64,000 nucleotides of DNA from Balneola sp. (lineage in GTDB: Bacteria; Bacteroidota; Rhodothermia; Balneolales; Balneolaceae). This document shows positions 1-8,273 of the stretch, in pieces. The notes under the pieces were generated by a model that saw nothing but the letters and a program-made list of their open reading frames with translations, was not told the origin of the DNA and made no database searches. Numbering within the stretch: the first letter of the stretch is position 1; every line of letters starts with the position of its first letter. The stretch covers positions 372,001 to 436,000 of the forward strand of contig JAEPNB010000003.1 in NCBI GenBank assembly GCA_017643645.1. The letters are read 5' to 3'. A program made the position numbers and the translations under genes.

Positions 1-351
1 TTATTAATTATTAGAGATATGATGTTCTCAGGAAAGAAAACGTATAGCGAATTTAGCAACTCAAACGAAAAAATTGCTACGAATATCCTTTCAAACAGAC
101 TTACAATGCTTGAAGAACTTGAAATTATTAATAAGGGCAAACTTGAAGGAAACAAAAAGACCAATATCTATAGTCTTACACAGAAAGGGAAAGAGCTGTT
201 GCCGATCATATTGGAAATTGCCCAATGGAGCGACAATAATTTGAATGACCATTTGCAAGATGGAGCAAAACCATTTGTCAATAAATTCAAATCAAACAAA
301 GAAGGATTCATTCAAAACATGTACGCTCGTTTTGAAAAACAAGAAGGTTGA
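1..351 (+). CDS. HxlR-family winged-helix regulator, 5' end outside window
   Basis: The reading frame is open from base 1 and the residues before the first ATG (LLIIRDMMFSGKKTYSEF) match the conserved HxlR core, so the true start lies left of the window and the ATG at 19 is internal. HxlR proteins are dimeric winged-helix DNA-binding repressors or activators that often answer to quinones, aldehydes or oxidative stress. The recognition helix and wing (SNRLTMLEELEIINK ... YSLTQKGKELLPI) are present. It is on the plus strand, against the direction of the minus-strand cassette array, inside the leftmost cassette, whose first bases are at 367. Confidence 0.85.
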   Translation, partial: LLIIRDMMFSGKKTYSEFSNSNEKIATNILSNRLTMLEELEIINKGKLEGNKKTNIYSLTQKGKELLPIILEIAQWSDNNLNDHLQDGAKPFVNKFKSNKEGFIQNMYARFEKQEG

Positions 352-360
352 TTTTGCTTG

Positions 361-497
361 CGGCTAACGTTTAGTGTAACCGTCAATTACGGGTTTATAT
401 AGGTTAATATTTGGTTTGGCACTGACCCTTGCAATTCCGCGTGGATTCGGACGCAGTCGAATCCGACGTAATTGCGGTTATACATTGTTGGCAACTG
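361..497 (-). repeat. attC-like site a (between DUF1801 and HxlR cassettes)
   Basis: A long imperfect palindrome. The outer arms are GCTAACG...TAACCG at the left and CGGTTATAC...GTTGGC at the right; an inner arm CAATTACG pairs with CGTAATTG. Read on the minus strand, R'' is GTTGCCAAC near 487-495, which complements the start of the DUF1801 cassette (GTTGGCAAC, minus strand from about 910). The crossover G/TT maps to 367/368. Confidence 0.7.
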
Positions 498-504
498 GCT
501 TTAT

Positions 505-879
505 TCAGTAATACCATTTAGCACCTTTTTCTTCAACTTCTTTTTTTCTGTATTCGGCAATTTTTCGGATTAGGTTTTCAGGTAGTGGGTTCTCAAATAA
601 AAATTGAATCGAATCTTTTTTCGTTGCGAATCCAGTAAGTTCTTTCTCAAATGGTTTCAAAGATGGACCTGTCGGAATAAAACTCAAATGAGACTTATGA
701 GCAGAATATGCAAAAAGTATAGTTTCTGATTCAAAAACTGGTTTTCCCCATTTTAATCCTTCTTTTGCTTCTGGCGCAACACTTTTTAGAATCGCTCGCA
801 ATTCTTTTATTTTCGCTTGAGCAATTTGAGGTAATTGCTCTATATATTCTTCTACATTTTCAGGTTTCTTTTTTTCCAT
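505..879 (-). CDS. DUF1801 (YdhG-like) small protein
   Basis: A 124-residue protein that matches the DUF1801 family: the N-terminal helix (VEEYIEQLPQIAQAKIKEL), the central APEAKEGLKWGKPVF segment and the FIPTGPSLKPF strand are typical. The family has a TATA-box-like fold; some members are called iron chaperones by homology with frataxin-like proteins, but the function is unproven here. It is the only gene of its cassette (about 368-910), runs in array direction and is followed by attC-like site a. Confidence 0.8.
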   Translation of the reverse strand: MEKKKPENVEEYIEQLPQIAQAKIKELRAILKSVAPEAKEGLKWGKPVFESETILFAYSAHKSHLSFIPTGPSLKPFEKELTGFATKKDSIQFLFENPLPENLIRKIAEYRKKEVEEKGAKWYY

Positions 880-902
880 TATATTCGTTTTTTTCAGCTT
901 GT

Positions 903-1037
903 TGCCAACGGTCTGGTGTATGAGCAGTAGCGGATTTTAAGCAACTACTTTTCAGATTACAATATAGTTTAATTAAATGAAAAAACGGTTTGAGTGCTAA
1001 CTCGAACCGCTATTGCTTATACACATTGTTGGCAACT
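903..1037 (-). repeat. attC-like site b (SDR cassette / DUF1801 cassette)
   Basis: Left arm GTTGCCAAC...GTGTATGAGCAGTAGCGG pairs with right arm CCGCTATTGCTTATACAC...GTTGGCAAC, leaving a loop of about 70 nt. R'' on the minus strand (GCCAGTTGCCAAC) complements the start of its own cassette at 2360. The crossover G/TT maps to 910/911. No 124-bp unit is inserted at this site. The inner sequence resembles that of site g. Confidence 0.72.
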
Positions 1038-1045
1038 GGCTTTTT

Positions 1046-1648
1046 TCAGTCGTAAATTCTAATTATTTCGCCATTTCCTTTTCCGTTTACACTTCTTACA
1101 TATCCGTTAATTACTTTTTTCATTGGTATCGGATTGTGCCCTGGGAAATAATCTTTGTACTTTTCATAAGCATCTTCCACCATTCCAGAAGAAACTACAT
1201 TTACTCTAATTCCGTTTTCAATTTCGAGCGCTACAGCTTGCACAAAACTATGAATTCCGCCATTTACCATAGCAGCACTGGTTGTTTTAGCCACAGGATC
1301 GTCTGCCAATATTCCTGTAGAGAGTGTGATTGAACCGCCTGAGTTTAAGTAATTTTTACCAATTCGAACAAGGTTTACCTGGCCCATTAATTTGCTCCTA
1401 AGCCCAATGTAGTAGTCGTCTTCTGTAAGTTCATTGAAATCGTCCCATTTTGCTTCTCCAGCGATACAAATTATAGCATCCAGTTTTCCAATTTTTTCAA
1501 ACATTGACTTTATCGAACTACTATCAGCAATATCAACAGTTACGTCTCCATTGGTTCGTCCAGCGATTAATATTTCGTTCTTTTCATTAAAATGTGAAAC
1601 AACAGTTTTTCCTATTGTTCCATTTCCTCCAATTATTAAAATTTTCAT
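1046..1648 (-). CDS. Short-chain dehydrogenase/reductase (SDR), atypical active site
   Basis: 200 residues with an N-terminal Rossmann fold: GGNGTIG is the nucleotide-binding glycine motif, and AGRTNGD followed by VDIADSSS matches the usual adenine-binding and DxxD segments. ICIAGEA stands where NNAG normally is. The catalytic Ser is likely in ITLSTG, but the usual YxxxK is replaced by MVNGG, as in a sub-branch of small SDRs, so catalysis must differ or be lost. It follows the CBU_0592-like gene by 4 bp and is the last gene of a three-gene cassette. Substrate unknown. Confidence 0.8.
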   Translation of the reverse strand: MKILIIGGNGTIGKTVVSHFNEKNEILIAGRTNGDVTVDIADSSSIKSMFEKIGKLDAIICIAGEAKWDDFNELTEDDYYIGLRSKLMGQVNLVRIGKNYLNSGGSITLSTGILADDPVAKTTSAAMVNGGIHSFVQAVALEIENGIRVNVVSSGMVEDAYEKYKDYFPGHNPIPMKKVINGYVRSVNGKGNGEIIRIYD

Positions 1649-1652
1649 TGTT

Positions 1653-1928
1653 TTAATTTAAAGTTAAACATTTAGTCTTGTTGCATTTCTCTTTTTTATT
1701 TCTTGATTTATATATCGTTAAAGTTGCAATGACGCTCCAAAGTAAATTAGTTACAAATGGTGGAATTGCATTATAGTAATAACAGTTTATGGCTATTAAA
1801 AGACCTCCTAGTAAGTTTGAATACTTGCCGTAATCTAAATACTTTTTATTTTCAATCAGGGTTAGGGCATAGGCAAGGATTATTAATCCTGAACCAGACC
1901 AACCTAAAATGTCAATTAATAATTTCAT
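1653..1928 (-). CDS. Small CBU_0592-type membrane protein
   Basis: 91 residues with three predicted membrane segments (GWSGSGLIILAYALTLI, LLGGLLIAINCYYYNAIP, FVTNLLWSVIATLTIY) and a basic, Cys-containing tail. The order of segments and the GWxGSxLI start match the CBU_0592 family of small membrane proteins, which has no assigned function. It lies between an ArsR-type regulator (44 bp upstream) and an SDR (4 bp downstream), so the three are probably one operon. Confidence 0.65.
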   Translation of the reverse strand: MKLLIDILGWSGSGLIILAYALTLIENKKYLDYGKYSNLLGGLLIAINCYYYNAIPPFVTNLLWSVIATLTIYKSRNKKEKCNKTKCLTLN

Positions 1929-1972
1929 AGTTTGTTATATTGCGAAATGTCGATATGTATATGTAAATTTTT

Positions 1973-2275
1973 TTAAGTTAAAAAATCAGTAAACTCCTTA
2001 ATTGTCTTTTCATTCCTTTTTAAATAAGACCATTTTCCGTGTCTTGTTGATATTAAAAGTCCGCACTTTTCCATATTAGTTAGATAAGTTGAAATTGTTG
2101 ATTGTGATAATCCTGCTTTTTCTTGGATATAGGTAACGCAAACACCATCATTAAAATGTTTTAAGGTCTCGTGTGGTGGGAAATGTTTCTCTGGCTCTTT
2201 CAGCCATTCCATAATCTGAAACCTTGTTTGATTAGATAAACATTTTCCTATTTCAGTTGCTGTTTTTAAATCCAT
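1973..2275 (-). CDS. ArsR-type winged-helix regulator
   Basis: 100 residues with the ArsR/SmtB winged-helix layout: LSNQTRFQIMEWL, then the recognition helix GLSQSTISTYLTNMEKCGLL, and a wing (STRHGKWSYL). Metal-binding Cys pairs typical of ArsR are not evident, so it may sense something else, as many Bacteroidota members of the family do. It is the first gene of the cassette and probably controls the two genes behind it. A dyad-like TCGATATATC lies about 22 bp upstream. Confidence 0.85.
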   Translation of the reverse strand: MDLKTATEIGKCLSNQTRFQIMEWLKEPEKHFPPHETLKHFNDGVCVTYIQEKAGLSQSTISTYLTNMEKCGLLISTRHGKWSYLKRNEKTIKEFTDFLT

Positions 2276-2350
2276 ACTGCAAACATATTTATAAATCTCG
2301 ATATATCAAAATGAATTCAAATTTTGTTTGAACTTTGAAGTTTTTTTAGC

Positions 2351-2611
2351 TTGTTGCCAACGTGGCTGGGCTAAGTACAGTGGTTTTACCATTGAATTTA
2401 GTCCAAGTTGGGATGAGTTGCTACGCAACTTTGTACTTAGCCCAGCCACGTTGAAGAAGAAGAGCGGAGCGAATTCTTCTTCAACGGTCTCGGCTATGAG
2501 TAGTTGCGTGGGTTAACACTTAACTTTGCAAGTACACACCAAGCTGAAAATCCGCGAGGATTTTCAGAAGTAGGTAAGAACAAGCAATTACTTATAGCCA
2601 TTGTTGGCAGT
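2351..2611 (-). repeat. attC-like site c, split by 124-bp unit A1
   Basis: Outer arms TTGTTGCCAAC (left) and ATTGTTGGCAG (right) enclose unit A1 and then CGGTCTCGGCTATGAGTAGTTG, which pairs with CAAGCAATTACTTATAGCC at 2581-2599. On the minus strand R'' (ACTGCCAAC) complements the first bases of the desulfhydrase cassette at 3617. This site and A1 fill the gene-free stretch 2276-2613. Confidence 0.72.
2361..2484 (-). mobile_element. 124-bp gene-less cassette-like unit, copy A1
   Basis: One of five copies that read as identical by eye. Two hairpins: a 21-bp perfect arm pair (2359-2379 with 2432-2452, including flanking AA/TT) around a 52-nt loop with an inner GTTGC/GCAAC stem, then a 12-bp arm pair GTTGAAGAAGAA/TTCTTCTTCAAC around 12 nt. 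On the minus strand it starts GTTGAAG and its R'' is CTTCAAC, so it obeys the same rule as the gene cassettes. It is inserted exactly at the G/TT point of site c. Confidence 0.8.
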
Positions 2612-2613
2612 AA

Positions 2614-3591
2614 TTATTTTAGTTCGTTAGCATATTTGAAAATGGCGGGCAGTCCACCAGTGTGCCAAAAAAGAACATTAGCATTAGTAGGAATTTTTTT
2701 TTCTTTTAAGAAATCTAACATTCCATAAAATGCTCTTCCTGTATAAACGGGGTCTAATAAAACACCTTCATTTTTTGCTAATTCGTTGATGGCATTAATT
2801 TCGTTATTAGTGACTACACCATAGCCATCCTTATCATAATCTCTATTTAAGCGAATATCCGAAAGTTGAAAATTTTTGTTGATATTCAACTTTTGCCCTC
2901 CTTCTTTTATTATGTTTAAAACAACTTCTTCGAGAGAAAGACCATTTGTTTCATCTTTATCTATACTTATAGGAATTAATTTTGCATTTAATTGATAGAG
3001 TTCTTTTCCAAGAGTTAATCCCGCTTGCATTCCCCCTGAACTTGACGCAAAAAATATATAATCTATTTTTAATTTTTGTTCAATCAATTGTTCTTTTAGC
3101 TCCTTAACAGCATTAACGAAACCCATAGCTCCTGTGAAATTTGAACCTCCATATGGAATTACGAAACATTTGTTCCCTTTATTCTCTAGCTTTTTTTTTA
3201 AGGTTTCTTTATCTTCTCCTTTTCTATTTTCACCTGTAAAATGTATTTCTGCTCCTAGGATAGACGAAAGCAATAAGTTTCCATCATATATTTCAGGTTT
3301 ATCACCTCCCAAGAGTAAATGACATTTTAGTCCAGCTATTGAACAAGCAGCGGCAGTTTGTCTACAATGATTTGATTGTTGTGCTCCAGCTGTAATAATT
3401 GTATCACAATTTGCATCAAGAGCTTGTTTGATTAGATATTCTAATTTTCTAGTTTTATTTCCACCAGAGGCTAGCCCAGTATTATCATCTCTTTTAATAA
3501 AAACATTATAATCAGGATATTTTTTTGATACTTTTTTTAATTCATTTAAAGGAGTCGGAAAAAAACCTAAATTAAATTTATTGTCAATCAT
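2614..3591 (-). CDS. PLP-dependent D-cysteine desulfhydrase / ACC deaminase family enzyme
   Basis: 325 residues, the normal length for this fold-type II PLP family. The likely Schiff-base lysine is Lys46 in SGGNKTRKLE and the substrate carboxylate loop is SNH at 73-75 in AGAQQSNHCRQTA. A glycine-rich phosphate-binding stretch follows (SSSGGMQAGL), and the C-terminus has DPVYTGRAF and WHTGG as in D-cysteine desulfhydrases. The family turns D-cysteine (or 1-aminocyclopropane-1-carboxylate) into a keto acid and ammonia; I cannot separate the two substrates here. Single-gene cassette (2485-3617). Confidence 0.87.
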   Translation of the reverse strand: MIDNKFNLGFFPTPLNELKKVSKKYPDYNVFIKRDDNTGLASGGNKTRKLEYLIKQALDANCDTIITAGAQQSNHCRQTAAACSIAGLKCHLLLGGDKPEIYDGNLLLSSILGAEIHFTGENRKGEDKETLKKKLENKGNKCFVIPYGGSNFTGAMGFVNAVKELKEQLIEQKLKIDYIFFASSSGGMQAGLTLGKELYQLNAKLIPISIDKDETNGLSLEEVVLNIIKEGGQKLNINKNFQLSDIRLNRDYDKDGYGVVTNNEINAINELAKNEGVLLDPVYTGRAFYGMLDFLKEKKIPTNANVLFWHTGGLPAIFKYANELK

Positions 3592-3609
3592 ATTCTCATT
3601 TTGTTAATT

Positions 3610-3870
3610 ACTGCCAACGTGGCTGGGCTAAGTACAGTGGTTTTACCATTGAATTTAGTCCAAGTTGGGATGAGTTGCTACGCAACTTTGTACTTAGCCC
3701 AGCCACGTTGAAGAAGAAGAGCGGAGCGAATTCTTCTTCAACGGCCATGGCTATAGCAAGTGCGGGATTTCACGGCACTTACTTTTCCGTTTAAGAGTTA
3801 GATTAATTTTTTGTAATTACTTGCATTTTAATACTTTAGCCCGCATTTGCTATAGCCGATGTTACCAATC
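3610..3870 (-). repeat. attC-like site d, split by 124-bp unit A2
   Basis: Outer arms ACTGCCAACG (left) and GATGTTACC (right). After A2, CGGCCATGGCTATAGCAAGTGCGGG pairs with CCCGCATTTGCTATAGCCGATGTT at 3840-3863. R'' on the minus strand (GATTGGTAAC) complements the start of the esterase cassette at 5073. Inner sequence is related to that of site c. It fills the gene-free stretch 3592-3874. Confidence 0.72.
3618..3741 (-). mobile_element. 124-bp gene-less cassette-like unit, copy A2
   Basis: Reads as identical to A1 over all 124 bases, with the same two-hairpin structure. It is inserted at the G/TT point between the esterase cassette's attC-like site and the start of the desulfhydrase cassette. 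Confidence 0.8.
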
Positions 3871-3874
3871 GTAT

Positions 3875-5047
3875 TTATTCGCTCTTGCTCAATTCTTTTA
3901 TTTTCATTCTGGCGTGTTCATTACCTGGGTTTAGTTCAAGAGATTTCTTATAGTTTTCGATTGCTTTTTGAGTATCACCTAATGTTTCATAAGCTTCTCC
4001 TAAGCTATCATAGGAATTAGATGATTTCGGGTAATTTTCTACATTCAAGATGAAAAATTCCAATGCATTGGATTTGTCTTTATCATTTCCACTTTGTAGC
4101 ATTCTATAACCTAATTGGTTTGCAAGATATTCTGGAGGCCGAAAATCCCATGAAAGTCGTTCCGAAAGTGCATTAAAATGTTGAGTTAATTGCTCTTTAT
4201 CTTCCACATCACGATAGGAAATTCCATAGCCTTCAAAAATTGTTGAGATTCCGTTATGAAAAGCAATGATTGGAACTGAACTATGGTCTTCATTTTCGAA
4301 GTATTCTAATTTTGCAGGTAATTCACCTTTGCATTTACTATTCAATGACTCATATAATCGTACATGGCGATCACGATTTCTTATGTTCCTTTTGCCCCAA
4401 TTGGCAGTGGCTATGTAAATGAATCGTTCAAATGATTGTTTAGTTAGGGAATCTAACTTTTTGTCCATGGTTTCTGAATCCCATGTTCCAAAACTTGGGT
4501 CAACCGCAATAAATGAATTGAAAAGTGTCTTTTCTTTCATATATGCATGAGTGGCCAACAAACCTCCTAAAGAATGACCAAAAAGAATTCGATATTGTTC
4601 TGTTCTATACTTTTGATCCAATTCGGGAATAAGCTCATCCGCTAAAAAGCTTAGAAAACGCTCTCCACCACCTGAATTATTCTCTCTTACTGTAACAATT
4701 TTGTCAGGTGTGTAGTCTCTTCTTCTATCAACGTTTTGAATACCCACCACTATCATCTCTGGAATTTTCCAGTTTCTGTATAAATCGGAACTCATATAAT
4801 TGACCATACCTGAAAGAGCTTTAAAATGTACATTTCCGTCAAGAACAATAAGTAACGGATAGCTCTTATGGGAAGATTCTTGAACATTGTATGAATCAGG
4901 AAGACTAATCCAATATTCTCTATCTTCATTCAAAATATCAGACCTAAGTGAATGCTTTGTGCCAATTATAATTTCTCCAACATCTTGTGATTTTACCTGA
5001 TTAATCCCTATTAGCAAAAGTAGTACTGCAATTATATTTTTACTCAT
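3875..5047 (-). CDS. Exported alpha/beta-hydrolase esterase with C-terminal TPR
   Basis: 390 residues. A signal peptide (MSKNIIAVLLLLIGINQVKS, then Q21) directs export. The body is a Fes/IroE-type (COG2819) esterase: nucleophile Ser159 in GHSLGG, the oxyanion-side strand YPLLIVLDGN, and a C-terminal His in FENEDHSSVP. Residues about 340-380 form at least one TPR (YDSLGEAYETLGDTQKAIENYKKSLELNP is split by a helix turn). The family cleaves ester bonds, for example in siderophores, but no iron genes are near. Single-gene cassette 3742-5073. Confidence 0.85.
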   Translation of the reverse strand: MSKNIIAVLLLLIGINQVKSQDVGEIIIGTKHSLRSDILNEDREYWISLPDSYNVQESSHKSYPLLIVLDGNVHFKALSGMVNYMSSDLYRNWKIPEMIVVGIQNVDRRRDYTPDKIVTVRENNSGGGERFLSFLADELIPELDQKYRTEQYRILFGHSLGGLLATHAYMKEKTLFNSFIAVDPSFGTWDSETMDKKLDSLTKQSFERFIYIATANWGKRNIRNRDRHVRLYESLNSKCKGELPAKLEYFENEDHSSVPIIAFHNGISTIFEGYGISYRDVEDKEQLTQHFNALSERLSWDFRPPEYLANQLGYRMLQSGNDKDKSNALEFFILNVENYPKSSNSYDSLGEAYETLGDTQKAIENYKKSLELNPGNEHARMKIKELSKSE

Positions 5048-5064
5048 TCTGTTGATTTCTATAT

Positions 5065-5327
5065 GATTGGTAACGTGGCTGGGCTAAGTACAGTGGTTTT
5101 ACCATTGAATTTAGTCCAAGTTGGGATGAGTTGCTACGCAACTTTGTACTTAGCCCAGCCACGTTGAAGAAGAAGAGCGGAGCGAATTCTTCTTCAACGT
5201 TTTGCAGCTACCCGAAGGTGGCGATTTCGAAGCACTTCACTGTCAACCAAGCACAAACTTTGATATAAGCACAAAGCTTGATTTAACCACTGAACCGCCA
5301 CTTTTGGGTAGGTGCTGTTAGCGGCTG
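5065..5327 (-). repeat. attC-like site e, split by 124-bp unit A3
   Basis: Outer arms GGTAACG (left) and GCTGTTAGCGGC (right). After A3, TTTTGCAGCTACCCGAAGGTGGCG (described 5' to 3', with key part GCAGCTACCC) pairs with CGCCACTTTTGGGTAGGTGC at 5297-5315. It is the sister of site f, which lacks the unit, so the two define the insertion point of A3 to the base. R'' complements the start of the redox cassette at 8847. It fills 5048-5340. Confidence 0.74.
5074..5197 (-). mobile_element. 124-bp gene-less cassette-like unit, copy A3
   Basis: Reads as identical to A1, A2, A4 and A5. Site f, which is homologous to the flanks of A3 but reads straight through (CTAACGGTTTGCAGC against TAACG-unit-TTTTGCAGC), serves as the empty version of this locus. 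Confidence 0.82.
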
Positions 5328-5340
5328 TGGTTCCCTATTG

Positions 5341-5928
5341 CTATTCAACTGCTTCCAAAAATTCATCGTCCAATGGCGAAATTGAAGGTCCGAAATAGTT
5401 TGTGAGATTTCCTTTCTCGTCAATCACATATTTACTAAAATTCCAATCTGGTTGATGGTTATTCCAACCATTTGCTTTGCTGTCCGTAAGCCATTTATAA
5501 AGTGGTTGTTGTTCCTCGTTTTTTATTACCACTCCTTTTTTTGCTATTGGAAATGATACACCATAATTCACCTTGCAAAATTGTGAAATTTCGTTATCAT
5601 TGCTTTTTTCCTGTTCCATAAAGTCGTTGGCAGGAAAAGCAATTATAGCCAATTTGTCGCCTAATTTTTCGTGTAGTTTTTGTAATTCGGCATATTGTCC
5701 TGTGTAACCACAATTTGAAGCAGTATTTACAATCAAAACTTTCTTTCCCGAATAGGCAGAAAAGTCAATTGGTTTTCCATTGTTCAATGTTGCCTTTTGT
5801 TCGTAGAAAGGAACTGTTGGTGCCGTTTTACTTTCATTGTTTAAAACCGTGCCGTTTTTGCCAATTTTAGCCGCTATGCGAGTAAACGGATAAAGAAAAC
5901 GCAATGCTTTTTGTTTGAACGTTGCCAT
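5341..5928 (-). CDS. Glutathione peroxidase-family thiol peroxidase
   Basis: 195 residues. Peroxidatic Cys73 lies in NTASNCGYTGQY, and the Trp-Asn pair of the catalytic tetrad is W162-N163 in DWNFSKY. The usual Gln motif FPxNQF reads FPANDF here (Asp102 for Gln). A second Cys (Cys118 in NEISQFC) is where Cys-type, thioredoxin-dependent members place the resolving cysteine. The N-terminal ~20 residues are hydrophobic and basic and may be a membrane anchor. It reduces hydroperoxides. It is last in the redox cassette, 96 bp behind the LigB-type gene. Confidence 0.85.
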   Translation of the reverse strand: MATFKQKALRFLYPFTRIAAKIGKNGTVLNNESKTAPTVPFYEQKATLNNGKPIDFSAYSGKKVLIVNTASNCGYTGQYAELQKLHEKLGDKLAIIAFPANDFMEQEKSNDNEISQFCKVNYGVSFPIAKKGVVIKNEEQQPLYKWLTDSKANGWNNHQPDWNFSKYVIDEKGNLTNYFGPSISPLDDEFLEAVE

Positions 5929-6024
5929 AATCTGTTTGTTTTTATTGTTGAACCTTATGAGTATATTCTCTATCTAATTTTTAAGTTCATAAAATTATCT
6001 ATTGCGTATGTGCTTGACCCGTCA

Positions 6025-6918
6025 CTATCCTATTATGAAACTTCGTTCGCTAAATGCAGGAATTGTTGGCTCAGCTTCGTAGAAATATTTGATTTCATCA
6101 CTGCTGTCCGTAAGCCCTAAGCTGTATAGCAAAGGCACGTAGTGGTCGGGGGTGGGGGCGGCTAACTTACCCAACTTATGACTGTTTTGGTAATTAATGA
6201 GATTGGCAAAGTTTCGTGCATTAATTTGTTGTTTGAGCCAAGCATCATATTCCGCTTCCCAACCGTAAAGGGTCATATCATTTTTTCGCATTTTTTGTCC
6301 TGCCAACTGCAAGTTATGGATAAGCGCACCGCTGCCTATTATTAGCACCCCTTTGTTACGCAAAGATTTTAATTGTTTGCCCAACTCATAATGGTATTCG
6401 GGTTTGGCGTAATAGTCAATGCTCAGCTGGAAAACAGGAATATTGGCATCGGGAAATAAGTGCATCAGCATTGGCCATGCACCGTGGTCTAATCCCCAAT
6501 CGGTTGTTTCCGAAACGGAAGGAACGATTTTCTTTACTTCGCGGGCAATATCAGGCGAGCCTTTGGCTTTGTAATATACCTTGTAGTATTCTTCGGGAAA
6601 ACCATAATAATCGTAAATCTGTTTTTGTTCGGGCGATATGTTTACGAACGTGCCTTTTGTGCACCAATGGGCTGATACAACCAACGCAGCTTTTACTTCA
6701 TGACTCTTTTGCAGGGTAATTCCTAAATCATAAAGCTTTTGCCAAAATGCTCGTTCACTTCTTGAAACTGGAATATCCATTGGGTTTCCATGAGAGGTAA
6801 ACAGCACAGGCATTTTTTTACCTTGTGAAGGAAGTGCGTCAGTAAAATTTTTAAAACTGCTTAATGTTCCCATTGCGGTTAAAGCTAAAATTGATTGAAG
6901 AAATTCTTTGCGTTCCAT
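6025..6918 (-). CDS. LigB/DODA-type extradiol dioxygenase, exported form
   Basis: 297 residues. After a signal-like N-terminus (MERKEFLQSILALTAMGTLS) the mature part follows the DODA/YgiD pattern: VLFTSHGNPMDIP with a metal-ligand His43, ALVVSAHWCTKG, GLDHGAWPMLMHLFP, VLIIGSGALIHNL and TPDHYVPLLYSLG. The family opens catechol rings (4,5-DOPA type) with a single Zn or Fe ion. It lies 6 bp behind a DoxX gene. A paralogue with the same DoxX partner is at 9848-10738 in the next cassette. Confidence 0.87.
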   Translation of the reverse strand: MERKEFLQSILALTAMGTLSSFKNFTDALPSQGKKMPVLFTSHGNPMDIPVSRSERAFWQKLYDLGITLQKSHEVKAALVVSAHWCTKGTFVNISPEQKQIYDYYGFPEEYYKVYYKAKGSPDIAREVKKIVPSVSETTDWGLDHGAWPMLMHLFPDANIPVFQLSIDYYAKPEYHYELGKQLKSLRNKGVLIIGSGALIHNLQLAGQKMRKNDMTLYGWEAEYDAWLKQQINARNFANLINYQNSHKLGKLAAPTPDHYVPLLYSLGLTDSSDEIKYFYEAEPTIPAFSERSFIIG

Positions 6919-6924
6919 AGTGAT

Positions 6925-7332
6925 TTATGCTTTGGGTTGAATAGGCGCTTTTTTATATCTACCCCATGCTATGAAAACTGCGATTGCTCCTAAAATCAAA
7001 TTAATACCTAATGCTTGATATTCGGCATTGGATATATGATATATAAAAGCCAATACCATAATAATAAAAAGACCCAAAGCTGCCAATGGCGTAAAAATTG
7101 GTTTAATGCGCAACAAGGCAGGCAGTAAAAGCCCGATACCGCCAAGCAATTCAGAAATACCAATGAACCTGACCATGCCTGCAGAAAAGTCATTTACCCA
7201 AGTCATTGATTGACTAAGCTCTTCAATGGGTTGTGTTGCTTTCATGATTCCTGCCATTAAAAACATGGCTGCCAGTAATACCTGTGCCACCCACAAGGCA
7301 ATATTCAGGGTTTTATTGTTCTTCTTTTCCAT
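6925..7332 (-). CDS. DoxX-family membrane protein
   Basis: 135 residues with four predicted membrane helices. The pattern LWVAQVLLAAMFLMAGIMKATQP at the start and FIGISELLGGIGLLLPALL in the second helix match DoxX. DoxX-type proteins are small inner-membrane subunits linked to quinone oxidation or redox stress. It sits 4 bp behind the NmrA-like reductase and 6 bp before the LigB-type dioxygenase, so the three are one transcription unit. Confidence 0.85.
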   Translation of the reverse strand: MEKKNNKTLNIALWVAQVLLAAMFLMAGIMKATQPIEELSQSMTWVNDFSAGMVRFIGISELLGGIGLLLPALLRIKPIFTPLAALGLFIIMVLAFIYHISNAEYQALGINLILGAIAVFIAWGRYKKAPIQPKA

Positions 7333-7336
7333 TTAT

Positions 7337-8218
7337 TTACTTTTTGAATTTAGATAAAAGATATTCTTGGACAGTGGTTGGTTTACGACTAAGCAATTGT
7401 GTTAAATCAGTGGTAGAAATATTCATAGTATCGGCTGCAAAAGCAACTGCAAATGCTGTAAACATACGTGCGTAATCCTCCGGAATCCCATGTTGCATTA
7501 AGGTTTGCTGATAAACTTCTGGTTCGGGAGAAACATAGTTGATCGCAACTCCGGTAACTTCAGAAATGTGCTTCGCAATTTCCCCAAACGATACAGGTTG
7601 TTCGATACCGATGTTGTAAGTTTTATTTTCGTGTCCGCCTGTAGTTAAAACATTAGCAAGCGCTTCTGCAATTTCGTTTCGCAATACAAAATTTATTTTT
7701 CCCTCACCTGCCGGAACAAAAATGGTTTTGGTTTCCAATATCTGTTCCCCCACATAATCCATCAACATATCCATATAAAAACCGTTTGCAAAAATGGTAT
7801 AGGTAATTTCGGATTCTTTAAGGTATTTTTCTGTTTTCACATGATCTTCGGCTATAAACCACAGCGGAGATGTTGGGTCTTCATGGGTTCTCATAAAACC
7901 TGTGTAGATGATATGCTTCACACCATTTTCTTTAGCAGCTTTGATTGCATTGATGTGCTGCACCGCTCTGCTTTTGGTCATTTCGCTGGAAGAAATCAGA
8001 AGCATAGTTTCTACGCCTTGCATTGCAGTGCGTAAGGAATCAAAATCATCATAGTTGCCTATTTTGACATCTATACCTTTAGATTTTAATTCTGCTGCCT
8101 TCGCTTCATCTCTTGCCAATGCTGAAATTTGTTTTGCTGCAATTCCTTTTTGAAGCAAAAAGTTAATAGTTGATTTTCCTAATTGTCCTGTTGCTCCTGT
8201 GATGAATACTTTGCTCAT
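7337..8218 (-). CDS. NmrA/QorB-like NAD(P)H-binding reductase
   Basis: 293 residues, atypical SDR. It begins with VFITGATGQLGKSTINFLL, carrying GxxGxxG, then has ALARDEAKAAELKSKGIDVKIGNYDD, typical of QorB/NmrA proteins. QorB-type proteins reduce quinones with NADPH. It is divergent from an HxlR regulator across a 129-bp gap rich in dyads, the usual arrangement for a quinone- or electrophile-responsive pair, and leads the operon NmrA-DoxX-LigB. Confidence 0.87.
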   Translation of the reverse strand: MSKVFITGATGQLGKSTINFLLQKGIAAKQISALARDEAKAAELKSKGIDVKIGNYDDFDSLRTAMQGVETMLLISSSEMTKSRAVQHINAIKAAKENGVKHIIYTGFMRTHEDPTSPLWFIAEDHVKTEKYLKESEITYTIFANGFYMDMLMDYVGEQILETKTIFVPAGEGKINFVLRNEIAEALANVLTTGGHENKTYNIGIEQPVSFGEIAKHISEVTGVAINYVSPEPEVYQQTLMQHGIPEDYARMFTAFAVAFAADTMNISTTDLTQLLSRKPTTVQEYLLSKFKK

Positions 8219-8273
8219 AATTTTTTTATTTTTTTAGTGAAACATTTTTTTAACCGGACAAAGATACTACTTT

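Noticed and set aside
1013-1333. 106-residue frame on the plus strand
   Set aside because: Antisense to the SDR gene, with no support.
2328-2728. Frames 2328-2516 and 2504-2728 on the plus strand
   Set aside because: They run through unit A1 and the antisense of the desulfhydrase gene; no conservation or ribosome-binding site.
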